From SIG588 sp045599305 (GTDB taxonomy: Bacteria; Bacillota; Clostridia; Oscillospirales; Acutalibacteraceae), in assembly GCA_045599305.1 (NCBI GenBank), contig JAZRVU010000083.1, positions 1 through 22,849 on the forward strand: a stretch of DNA of 22,849 bases. Direction: 5' to 3'. The notes under the pieces are model-generated. The model had not been told where the DNA came from. It made no database searches and worked only from the letters and a program-made list of their open reading frames with translations. Shown one piece after another: positions 16,490 through 22,554 of this stretch. Every line of letters begins with the position of its first letter. Positions within the stretch are counted from its first letter, which is position 1. Position numbers and translations under genes: made by a program.

Positions 16490-16556
16490 ACCGATTGCTT
16501 CGACCGGATGAATCCCGGCCGTTCCTCCTTTCTTAACAAATGAATAGTCGGACTGA

Positions 16557-17240
16557 TCATGCATGCGCGCTGACGGAGTTCCACGCAGCGGCGGCATGCG
16601 CAGCCTCGGTCGCGAAATCGCCGAAGCCGTCATACTGGACAGCCGTGCCCTGCACCGCGATCTGCAGCGAAGTGGGCAGTGCCTCCAGCTGTGAGCGGAT
16701 CAGGCTGCTGCTGACCGTCACGACGCCGTCTTTGATCACATTCTGCTGGGCAAGCGCGCCGTTCGGCTCGACGATCGTGTAATAGACATAATCCGTACCG
16801 TCGTTCGTCAGATAGGTCCAGTCTTCATCCACAGACCATTGCAGCGCGGTATTGGCGGTGCCGCCGACACCGAAGATGCGGTGCCCGGTGGCATCGATAT
16901 CGACCCAGCCGGTCGGTGTCACACGCAAAAACACATAGCAGGCCGCCTCACATCCCTCAAAGCGGACGTCGATGTCTTTGTCCAGATCCACACCGGGGAT
17001 GATGCGCAGGGTGTTGCGGATATCGCCGTCCGTCACGGACTCACTGACAAAATCACCGGTCTCCGAAATGGTAAGCGTACCCATCTGCAGCACACGGGCG
17101 CTGTCGCCCGTGGTGCCGGTGATCACATATTTGGAAAACGCCACGCCGGTGAACAGAAAAGAAGCCACCAGCAGATACAGAAGATAGGTGCGCACCGGAA
17201 GTGTTTTCTGTAACGATTTCAGTTTTTCGAAGAATTTCAC
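16557..17240 (-). CDS. TasA-like SipW-dependent secreted protein
   Basis: This 227-residue protein has a SipW-type signal segment: a basic start, a hydrophobic stretch (LLYLLVASFLFTGVAF), then SKYVITGTTGDSARV. The 'KY...DSARV' pattern after the hydrophobic stretch is the hallmark of TasA/camelysin-type substrates of SipW peptidases. It is followed by LQMGTLTISETGDF and a beta-rich domain with a VRFEGCEAACYVFLRVT core. It probably forms or caps a surface fibre. The GTG start at 17240 has a strong AAAGGAGGAGG site seven bases upstream. It lies 39 bp after the SipW gene and 67 bp before the adhesin start. There is no sortase motif at the C-terminus. Confidence 0.8.
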   Translation of the reverse strand: MKFFEKLKSLQKTLPVRTYLLYLLVASFLFTGVAFSKYVITGTTGDSARVLQMGTLTISETGDFVSESVTDGDIRNTLRIIPGVDLDKDIDVRFEGCEAACYVFLRVTPTGWVDIDATGHRIFGVGGTANTALQWSVDEDWTYLTNDGTDYVYYTIVEPNGALAQQNVIKDGVVTVSSSLIRSQLEALPTSLQIAVQGTAVQYDGFGDFATEAAHAAAAWNSVSAHA

Positions 17241-17279
17241 GGCCGCCTCCTCCTTTCTGCAAACATTTTGTCACCGGTA

Positions 17280-17831
17280 TCACTCGCCGGAAGATGGTTC
17301 TTTCTTTTCCTTTTTATGCTTCGCCAACAGGGCGAGCCAATCGGGCAGCTTGATCAGCAGCAGGCCGACCAGCAGCAACAGCAGCATTCCCAACGGAGAC
17401 TGCAGCTTCTGCACCGCTTTGCCGACCCCCGGAATGATCTTGACGACCTTTCCGACGATCTGATCTGCGGTGATCGCCGGATCGGCGGCGTTGTTGGCAT
17501 CGCCCTGTGTGATGATCTGATCGCCCGAAACAGACACGATACGGTGGGTGACCGCCGTGCCGCTGTCTTTGGGCAGGTAGGTCACGATATCGAGTACCTC
17601 ATAGGTCTTCTGGCGATGGTTGATGACCATGTCATCCACATGGATCGCATCCTCCATGCTGCCGGAAAGCACGATCGCGCTGGAATATCCGCACACGGTC
17701 GGCATCCGGACACCGAAAAGGCGGGACGCCGCGATCATATACAGATTCATGCACAGCACCAGCACCACGACTGCCGTCAGCAGCCAACTGAGGACGTTCA
17801 GCACCGTGCGGAGCCCCTTGGATACTTTCAT
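17280..17831 (-). CDS. sipW: SipW-type (S26B) signal peptidase I
   Basis: This 183-residue membrane protein has an N-terminal helix (about residues 12-35), catalytic S58 in LSGSM, H96 in VTHRIV and D111 in ITQGDAN, and a second helix near the C-terminus (about 150-168). His in place of the usual Lys marks the ER/archaeal-type S26B subfamily to which SipW belongs, which processes TasA-like proteins. ATG 17831 overlaps the stop of the preceding gene in an ATGA arrangement, with AGGAG eight bases upstream. The basic tail KHKKEKKE is cytoplasmic or juxtamembrane. Its substrates are most likely the TasA-like proteins on either side of it. Confidence 0.92.
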   Translation of the reverse strand: MKVSKGLRTVLNVLSWLLTAVVVLVLCMNLYMIAASRLFGVRMPTVCGYSSAIVLSGSMEDAIHVDDMVINHRQKTYEVLDIVTYLPKDSGTAVTHRIVSVSGDQIITQGDANNAADPAITADQIVGKVVKIIPGVGKAVQKLQSPLGMLLLLLVGLLLIKLPDWLALLAKHKKEKKEPSSGE

Positions 17832-18592
17832 GCCTCCGGCTCCTGCTTTTTGCGTTTGAAGGGGATGGTGAATATCAGCAGGAGCAGGCTGATCGCAAAG
17901 AGGCATACATACCCGTAGATCATGGCGTTGTCTCCCGTCACAGGCGGCTCGGGCGCATAACTGCCGTCGTCCTCGACGATGATATACACGCCCATCAGGA
18001 CATCCTCGGCGACCTCCCAGGCGGCATCGTCGCCGAAAGCGGTATCGATCACGTCCTGCGCATCGCTCACTTCATAAAGCCAGTACCAGTCGATATCGAA
18101 ATCGGCGATCTCGCCGCTTTTCAGGCTGCCGGTGAGCGTTTTGACCACGCTGGACGCATCCACGCCCTTGGGCAGCACATAGCGGTCGGTCTCCTCCCCA
18201 TCGCCGTCCATAGCGGCGGCCACGGGCAGATTATCCGTGGAACGGATGGTGTAGAGCGTAGTGGTATATTTCACTTCGTTGTCCGCCTCGTTCTTCAGGC
18301 GGACGGTGTTGTCGCCCCCGGTACCGGGAGCCAGCATCTTATCGCTGTTATCGGAATGGACATTCTGATAGACCGTATCGAACAGCGTCAGCTCCCCGGA
18401 GCCGTCCGGGCGCACCGTTGTCGAATCGTCCCATTTGAGGACGTGGGGACGGTAGGTGATGATGTGATCCGGGCTCTTGCTTTTGCCGGCATAGGTGAGA
18501 GAGAGCACGATCGGGAGGGTGAGCACTTCCAGGATCAGCAGGATCAGCAGTGCGGGCAGCAGCCAGCGGCGCTGCCGGGACAGAAATTCCAT
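17828..18592 (-). CDS. TasA-like surface protein with sortase-type PPVTG anchor
   Basis: This 254-residue protein has an N-terminal hydrophobic segment (about residues 10-33) and an exported beta-rich domain with APGTGGDNTVRLKNEADNEV, a pattern seen in TasA/camelysin-like proteins. It ends in a classic cell-wall sorting signal: P216-P-V-T-G220, a hydrophobic helix (about 224-244) and the basic tail KRKKQEPEA. PPVTG departs from the usual LPXTG, and no sortase gene is present in the window. It is the only operon product with such an anchor, so it may be the base that ties the fibre to the wall. ATG 18592 has AAAGGAGAGG upstream. It overlaps the SipW gene by four bases. Confidence 0.82.
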   Translation of the reverse strand: MEFLSRQRRWLLPALLILLILEVLTLPIVLSLTYAGKSKSPDHIITYRPHVLKWDDSTTVRPDGSGELTLFDTVYQNVHSDNSDKMLAPGTGGDNTVRLKNEADNEVKYTTTLYTIRSTDNLPVAAAMDGDGEETDRYVLPKGVDASSVVKTLTGSLKSGEIADFDIDWYWLYEVSDAQDVIDTAFGDDAAWEVAEDVLMGVYIIVEDDGSYAPEPPVTGDNAMIYGYVCLFAISLLLLIFTIPFKRKKQEPEA

Positions 18593-18712
18593 GGTTCACC
18601 TCTCCTTTCGTCAAATACAGAATACACGGAATGTTTTGCGGCAAAGGTATGTGTCCGCCGCACGGGCGCACACCTTCGGCGCAAAGCCAAAGAAACCGGA
18701 AGAATTGTTTAT

Positions 18713-18744
18713 CCCCGCCTGCCCCTGCCACCGAGCAGACGGGG
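18713..18744 (-). other. Hairpin between two fibre genes
   Basis: A 10-bp stem (18713-18722 with 18735-18744, one G-U pair on the minus strand) encloses a 12-nt loop, between a TasA-like gene and the PPVTG protein gene. No U tract follows, so it is more likely an mRNA stability or processing element than a full terminator. The whole gap (18593-18779) shows no gene. Confidence 0.4.
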
Positions 18745-18779
18745 AAGAAACATTCAATTAAAGGCAGTTATGCGCGGAA

Positions 18780-19490
18780 TTAGTCGATCTGGGTCACGGT
18801 GCAGCCGACCTCGAGCTTCAGCGTCGCATAGTTGTCGAAGAACGCCATGTCGCCCAGGTAGGTATCCCACTCGTCATGCTGCTCGATGTAGGTGCCGTTC
18901 TCGTTCTCGAAATACCACTTCCAAGAAACGTCGAAATCATCCAGATCCGCACCGGACAGATCGGTGCCGGCCGCATAATCGTGAGTAGCGGACTCGGTCA
19001 GAGCTTCCACAGCAGCCTCAAAGGCAGCCGCAGAGGCATAGTCCAGGCCGTAGACGGATTCGCCGTCCACAGTGATCTCGATGGGGCAATAGAAGGTGTC
19101 GACCTCGCCATCGCCATCAATGTCGATCATCCAGTTGTCGGACAGTTCGAAGTCATTGATGGTGAAAGCAACGCGGACAGCGACCTCGGGGGTGCCGGTC
19201 AGGCCGAACTCAGCCAGCGTGCCGGTGGTGCCGGGGGCAACGACCTTCCAGTCGTCCTCAGACTCGACGGTATTCACCGTCAGAGTGTAGGTGGCATCAT
19301 CCGCTTCGTACTTCTTGCTGAACAGGTCAGAACTACCCGTGATGCCCACACCGAACTTCGCCACGCGGGCGGTGTCGGAAGCAGCACCCTCGCGGACGTA
19401 CTTGGCATAGGTGCCGCTCGCAAAGCAGCTGGTGATCAGCGTGAGAGCCACCACAAGAACAGCAACTCTCATAGTCCAGTTCTTCTTCAT
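18780..19490 (-). CDS. TasA-like SipW-dependent major fibre subunit candidate
   Basis: This 236-residue protein has a signal peptide (MKKNWTMRVAVLVVALTLI ...) and the textbook SipW-dependent motif TYAKYVREGAASDTARVAKF around the cleavage site. A soluble, acidic domain follows with no membrane helix and no sorting motif (ends CTVTQID). This is the layout of TasA-type fibre-forming proteins. The acidic composition and lack of cysteines in most of the mature part fit a secreted matrix protein. ATG 19490 has AGGAGG eight bases upstream. It lies second in the operon after a signal peptidase gene, and the preceding hairpin may raise its expression relative to that gene. Confidence 0.87.
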   Translation of the reverse strand: MKKNWTMRVAVLVVALTLITSCFASGTYAKYVREGAASDTARVAKFGVGITGSSDLFSKKYEADDATYTLTVNTVESEDDWKVVAPGTTGTLAEFGLTGTPEVAVRVAFTINDFELSDNWMIDIDGDGEVDTFYCPIEITVDGESVYGLDYASAAAFEAAVEALTESATHDYAAGTDLSGADLDDFDVSWKWYFENENGTYIEQHDEWDTYLGDMAFFDNYATLKLEVGCTVTQID

Positions 19491-19514
19491 AAATTTTTCC
19501 TCCTAAAATAAATT

Positions 19515-19567
19515 GTTGGGGCAAATTGACGTTTGCCTCCGATTTTCGGGACATACGCTGCCCCAAC
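19515..19567 (-). other. Stem-loop just before the TasA-like gene
   Basis: On the minus strand TTGGGGCA-type arms (19559-19567 with 19515-19523, 9 bp, perfect) enclose two small possible hairpins. A U-rich run follows immediately, then the AGGAGG of the fibre gene. It resembles a leaky terminator or an mRNA-processing site between the signal peptidase and its substrate. Function is inferred. Confidence 0.4.
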
Positions 19568-19647
19568 GGTGAGAATGTCTCACTCTATATCACCTGCTGC
19601 GCCAGTGGCATGGCGAGCAAAGGATATACATACTTAAATGCGCCTTT

Positions 19648-20562
19648 TCAGACGCTGTCGTCCGACGGCGGGGCGTCGGGCTCTTCGGAAACGGGCTGCT
19701 CCTGTGTCAGCTTACGCAGCCGTTCCAGCTCCGCCTCCATCTCGGCGGTCTTACGTGCCATTTCCTCCTGCTGCTCCCGGAGCTGCTCGTCCTTGGCACC
19801 GACCTTCTGCGCGCTCTTCTGCCGGCGGATGATATCATATATGATAAAAGCGAAGAGCGGCACGCCGATGAACAGGAGCATCCCCAGCGGTTTTTGCAGG
19901 AAATAGGCGAAATCGCCCACCTTGGCGATGCGGTAGAAGTAGATGCCGATCACGTGGTCTGCTTTGACCGGCTCCTGATCCTTCGAGAGGTTGGCATCGC
20001 CCTTGGTGATGAACTGCAGGGTGCCGTCCTCGGCCGTTTCCACCCGGATGATCCGGTGGGTGACGACCACGCTGTCCTCCAGGAAAGAGATCACATCGCC
20101 GACCTTAAGGTCCTGCGGATCGGCCTTTTTGATGAAGATCAGGTCACCGACCTCGATGTGGTCATCGGCCAGCCGGATCGTGTTATACCACATGCCGTCA
20201 TCGCCCTTGTCGATCACAGCGACGATCTCGTTTTCGACCATATAGTCTTCTTCGTAAGACCACATTTTGTCACCGGCCCCGAGAGCGGCGATCTGGCTTT
20301 CGGAAAGATCGGCGATCTCCTCCGGAAACACCTTATGTATCACATTCCCTGCCGCCCGGTCGTCCGCATCGTTCCAAATGCTCATGGAGCCGGACTGCAC
20401 GACCATCGGCGTGACACCGAAAATCGACGGCGGTGAATCGGGAGTGATCACTCCCTTGATGATGATCGTGACGTTGGTAATGAGCATCAAACCGAATATG
20501 ATGCACAGGATGATCCCGACGACCGTCAGCACCACATGCACGCCTTTTTTGGTTTCTGCCAT
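19648..20562 (-). CDS. SipW-like (S26B) signal peptidase I with insert and coiled-coil tail
   Basis: This 304-residue membrane protein has a first helix at about residues 8-35, catalytic S59 in QSGSM, H169 in VVTHRI and D189 in TKGDAN. A second helix (about 219-243) precedes a charged tail with heptad character (EQLREQQEEMARKTAEMEAE). Ser-His-Asp makes it an S26B peptidase. It has about 70 more residues between Ser and His than the second peptidase in the operon, which implies a different substrate pocket. ATG 20562 (MAETKK) has GGAGG nine bases upstream; a longer in-frame start lacks such a site. It is the first gene of the fibre operon, 45 bp after the predicted transcription start. Confidence 0.9.
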   Translation of the reverse strand: MAETKKGVHVVLTVVGIILCIIFGLMLITNVTIIIKGVITPDSPPSIFGVTPMVVQSGSMSIWNDADDRAAGNVIHKVFPEEIADLSESQIAALGAGDKMWSYEEDYMVENEIVAVIDKGDDGMWYNTIRLADDHIEVGDLIFIKKADPQDLKVGDVISFLEDSVVVTHRIIRVETAEDGTLQFITKGDANLSKDQEPVKADHVIGIYFYRIAKVGDFAYFLQKPLGMLLFIGVPLFAFIIYDIIRRQKSAQKVGAKDEQLREQQEEMARKTAEMEAELERLRKLTQEQPVSEEPDAPPSDDSV

Positions 20563-20613
20563 GTCACCACTCCTCCGCCTGAAATTTGAGGACACTTTCC
20601 TTTATAGCAATAC

Positions 20614-20642
20614 ATAATACCATCATTTTGGCACTTTGTCAA
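20614..20642 (-). promoter_or_regulatory. SigA promoter of the surface-fibre operon
   Basis: TTGACA (20637-20642) and TATTAT (20614-20619) on the minus strand are separated by exactly 17 bp. Transcription would start near 20607, giving a leader of about 45 nt before the first signal peptidase gene. This is the only strong promoter I see for the seven-gene operon. Confidence 0.85.
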
Positions 20643-20649
20643 TAGTTTC

Positions 20650-20761
20650 GAAAAAAATTCGCGGTGCCGACACCGCAGTGCCGTAAAAACGGTCTTGCTA
20701 TTTCCGGCATCCCGCTTATGAAACGCGATACGGATATCGGTCATGCTTTCATCCAATATAT
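20650..20761 (-). ncRNA. Candidate small RNA between a weak promoter and a terminator
   Basis: A possible minus-strand promoter (TTGGCC at 20790-20795, 17-bp gap, TATATA at 20767-20772) would start a transcript near 20761 that ends at the 20651-20676 terminator, about 110 nt in all. Within it ATGAAA/TTTCAT arms (20747-20752 with 20718-20723) enclose a CGATA/TATCG hairpin, and CCGT/ACGG forms another small hairpin. No known RNA family is recognised. A short peptide starting near 20745 cannot be excluded. Confidence 0.25.
20651..20676 (-). terminator. Small rho-independent terminator just upstream of the fibre promoter
   Basis: GCGGTG (20661-20666) pairs with CACCGC (20671-20676) around a 4-nt loop. 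On the minus strand it is followed by GAA and T7. It ends only about 9 bp before the -35 box of the fibre operon promoter, so it would insulate that promoter from upstream transcription. Confidence 0.65.
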
Positions 20762-20821
20762 ACCTATATATAACATAGATCACCTTATCGGCCAAGGGGA
20801 AGCGTGAGGGGCTTGCCGCAC

Positions 20822-20851
20822 AAAAAGCCCTCATCGCGAGGCGATGAGGGC
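20822..20851 (-). terminator. Rho-independent terminator on the minus strand with no obvious gene
   Basis: A perfect 11-bp stem (GCCCTCATCGC at 20827-20837, complement at 20841-20851) with a 3-nt loop is followed on the minus strand by T5. There is no U tract on the plus strand. An overlapping alternative pairing of GAGGGGCTT with AAGCCCTC is possible. No convincing minus-strand gene lies directly before it. Confidence 0.7.
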
Positions 20852-20936
20852 CCGAAAGCTTTCGCGCAATACTGCAAAATCAGCCGTGCGTCATCCTCCG
20901 ACCAGCCGTCGGCTCTTGTAAATTTTTCAAAACCTA

Positions 20937-20965
20937 TTGAAAATATGCGGATGTTCATGTATAAT
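20937..20965 (+). promoter_or_regulatory. SigA promoter of the lipoprotein gene
   Basis: TTGAAA (20937-20942), a 17-bp spacer and a perfect TATAAT (20960-20965) are present. Transcription would start near 20972, giving a leader of about 180 nt. The -10 region is palindromic (TGTATAATACA), so minus-strand initiation from the same box is conceivable. Confidence 0.8.
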
Positions 20966-20971
20966 ACATTT

Positions 20972-21151
20972 GACAGTTCTATGGACTTGAAGCGAGTAGT
21001 GAAAAGATATACCGGGGTGCAGTGCGCTTCGCAGGCGGCGCCGCTCCGTGATGCCGGTCACCATGGTCCATATGAACGGCCGAAGCAAAATCGAATGTCG
21101 ACCTTGCCGAACAGCATAAACAAACTCATCAACACAACGGAGGAATGAAGT
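20972..21151 (+). other. Long 5' leader of the lipoprotein mRNA
   Basis: About 180 nt separate the predicted transcription start from the lipoprotein start codon. I find no known riboswitch and no convincing leader peptide. GC-rich self-complementary stretches such as GGCGGCGCCGC near 21038-21048 would fold. The rest of the gene-free stretch 20563-20971 is covered by the promoters, terminators and candidate small RNA listed separately. Confidence 0.4.
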
Positions 21152-21886
21152 ATGAAAAAGTTTTTAGCCATCCTGCTTGCAGCGGTGATGATCCTTTCTC
21201 TTGCCGCCTGCAGTGAAAAAAAGGAGCCCGGTACGCAGGGCACGGATGAGCCGCAGGCAACTTCCGGCGATACCGAAAACACGACTTTCCCGGAGGGCGA
21301 CCCTGCGGAATACAGCCGCGAGTATTGGGAAGCCAAATATCCGGGCGAAAACATCTGCCCGTTCTCTATCGAGGAAAACGGGACCGAATACAATTATTAC
21401 TGGGTTTCCGGCCTTGACGGTTGGGACGGTACGATGGCAAGCTGGATTAACCAGCCCTTTAACTGGAACGGCTGGCACAAGACAGAGGACGGCTGCATCG
21501 TGAACGAGGACGAGACCCTGAAGATCACCGACAACTGGGCAAACGGTGACGAATCCATGTCCAGCTACTGCACGGTAACCACCGAAAAGTACGATAAGGA
21601 CAACGCCGGCAACCAGGATGCGGCGGTGAGTGAGGACTGGCCGTTTGCCGATTATCAGAAGCCCGAAAAATGCGAGATCGGCGAAATCGAGGATTGGGGC
21701 TCGTACTCAAAGGTCTATGTGACCTGGGAGAGCAAGGATGCCGCCAAGGAATACAAAGAAGCGCTTGGGCTCAGTGGCGGCTCCACAGCCGACATCGACG
21801 GCGCTTTTGAGTATACCGGCAGCGAGGTGATGATCTCCTATTCCGAGACGAGCTCGCTCGCAAACTTTATTTTGATCTATAAGTAA
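21152..21886 (+). CDS. Secreted lipoprotein of unknown function
   Basis: This 244-residue protein has a lipoprotein signal peptide, MKKFLAILLAAVMILSLAAC, with the modified cysteine at residue 20 (LAAC lipobox). A Thr/Gly/Glu-rich linker (about 21-50) leads into a Trp- and Tyr-rich domain (YYWVSGLDGWDGTMASWINQ). The linker-plus-domain layout resembles many Clostridial surface lipoproteins, but I do not recognise the domain. It has no cysteine in the mature part apart from the lipid anchor and a few scattered ones (for example ENICPF and DGCIVN). ATG 21152 has GGAGG eight bases upstream. It is a single-gene unit with its own promoter and a terminator about 100 bp beyond the stop. Confidence 0.85.
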   Translation: MKKFLAILLAAVMILSLAACSEKKEPGTQGTDEPQATSGDTENTTFPEGDPAEYSREYWEAKYPGENICPFSIEENGTEYNYYWVSGLDGWDGTMASWINQPFNWNGWHKTEDGCIVNEDETLKITDNWANGDESMSSYCTVTTEKYDKDNAGNQDAAVSEDWPFADYQKPEKCEIGEIEDWGSYSKVYVTWESKDAAKEYKEALGLSGGSTADIDGAFEYTGSEVMISYSETSSLANFILIYK

Positions 21887-21920
21887 TGACGTCGTGGACC
21901 CGTGACCGTTGAATCCGTAA

Positions 21921-22016
21921 CACGAAAAAGGAAGCGTAAGCGATACGCTATCCGTTCCCGACGGAACGGATAGCATGGAAAAAAGCACTTGGCCGATCGC
22001 CAAGTGCTTTTTCGTG
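21921..22016 (+). terminator. Structured terminator after the lipoprotein gene
   Basis: The terminator proper is a 9-bp stem (GCACTTGGC at 21985-21993, complement at 21999-22007) with A6 before it and T5 after it (22008-22012). Upstream is a second perfect 12-bp hairpin (21947-21958 with 21963-21974). An outer 10-bp pair, CACGAAAAAG (21921-21930) with CTTTTTCGTG (22007-22016), would enclose both and compete for the U tract, giving a possible terminator/antiterminator switch. Confidence 0.75.
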
Positions 22017-22019
22017 CCT

Positions 22020-22345
22020 AAAATATCATTTAAAGGTCAATGAAGACGGGCTACGCCCTAATGAAGCAAAGTCGCCCATTTCTTTCGTTCTCTCATTTCA
22101 ATTTCTTTATTAGCGTCAGTGTCTTCATTCTTCATTAGCACCATCAGGGGCGACTTCATTGAAGAAACCACTTCTTACGAAGTGGTTTCTTCTGGCTGGG
22201 GAATAGGGATTCGCTCTCGCCTGCGGGCTCGGTCCCTCAACGGCTCTGACAGTCCACCGGACTGTCATTCACTACCGTTTCGCTGTTCGAATCCCTCTAC
22301 AACAAAAAATGAAGAGTAGCATCTTACGATACCACTCTCCATTTT
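22020..22345. repeat. Gene-free structured repeat element containing a partial tRNA-Gln 3' end
   Basis: No gene is supported here. The left part has nested inverted pairs: TCAATGAAG (22037-22045) with CTTCATTGA (22154-22162), and AGTCGCCC (22070-22077) with GGGCGACT (22148-22155). A perfect 14-bp hairpin follows (22161-22174 with 22179-22192, loop TTAC). Next, 22193-22213 repeats exactly the last 21 bases (including CCA) of the tRNA-Gln gene found at 22346-22366. From there, 22205-22296 folds on the minus strand as a 9-bp outer stem (AGGGATTCG/CGAATCCCT), a 5-bp inner stem (22239-22243 with 22275-22279) and an 8-bp hairpin (GACAGTCC at 22248-22255 with its complement at 22259-22266). It looks like a mobile or dispersed repeat, or a non-coding RNA. 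Confidence 0.55.
22304..22342 (-). terminator. Terminator of the tRNA-Gln transcript
   Basis: Arms 22309-22323 and 22328-22342 pair along 15 positions with a few G-U pairs on the minus strand, around loop TTAC. A T6 run (A's at 22304-22309) follows. It begins 3 bp after the tRNA CCA end. Confidence 0.75.
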
Positions 22346-22419
22346 TGGCTGGGGAATAGGGATTCGAACCCCAACAAACAGAGTCAGAGTCTGTCGTGCT
22401 ACCATTACACAATTCCCCA
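22346..22419 (-). tRNA. tRNA-Gln (anticodon CUG)
   Basis: The cloverleaf reads on the minus strand: a 7-bp acceptor stem TGGGGAA/TTCCCCA, a D arm GTGTAATGGTAGCAC, an anticodon stem ACAGA/TCTGT with loop CTCTGAC (anticodon CUG at 22385-22387) and a T arm GGGGTTCGAATCCC. A G discriminator and an encoded CCA tail (22346-22349) end the gene. It reads CAG codons. Its 3' 21 bases are duplicated at 22193-22213. Confidence 0.95.
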
Positions 22420-22440
22420 ATATTTTTTTGCAACAAAAAT

Positions 22441-22468
22441 ATTATACCGCATTTTAGGAATATGTCAA
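22441..22468 (-). promoter_or_regulatory. Promoter of the tRNA-Gln gene
   Basis: On the minus strand a perfect TTGACA (22463-22468), a 16-bp spacer and a perfect TATAAT (22441-22446) are present. Transcription would start near 22434, about 15 bp before the mature tRNA 5' end. Confidence 0.85.
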
Positions 22469-22511
22469 GGATATTTTTACCTATTTTTGACTTTTTATTC
22501 AAAAGTGGACT

Positions 22512-22554
22512 TCAAATAAACATCCATAGTAAAATACTCTGGATGTTTATTTGA
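22512..22554 (-). terminator. Probable terminator hairpin of metA
   Basis: A perfect 15-bp inverted repeat (TCAAATAAACATCCA at 22512-22526, complement at 22540-22554) has a 13-nt loop. It overlaps the last codons and the stop of metA. The following U run is short and broken, so termination strength is uncertain. Confidence 0.55.

Noticed and set aside
18615..18705. Plus-strand GGCAAA...GGCGCAAAGCC pieces resembling a c-di-GMP (GEMM) riboswitch
   Set aside because: The second stem and tetraloop receptor are absent, and no plus-strand gene lies downstream.
20526..20834. A 102-codon minus-strand frame upstream of and overlapping the first signal peptidase
   Set aside because: It crosses a terminator and the operon promoter and ends in an alternative frame of the peptidase gene; only a much shorter peptide could be real and nothing supports it.
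20785..20958. A 57-codon minus-strand frame (MNIRIFSIGFEKF...) across the lipoprotein promoter
   Set aside because: It has no ribosome binding site, contains a terminator hairpin within the frame and overlaps a strong promoter on the other strand.
22119..22319. A 66-codon plus-strand frame through the repeat and tRNA fragment
   Set aside because: It reads through hairpins and tRNA-derived sequence, a common source of spurious frames, and lacks a ribosome binding site.
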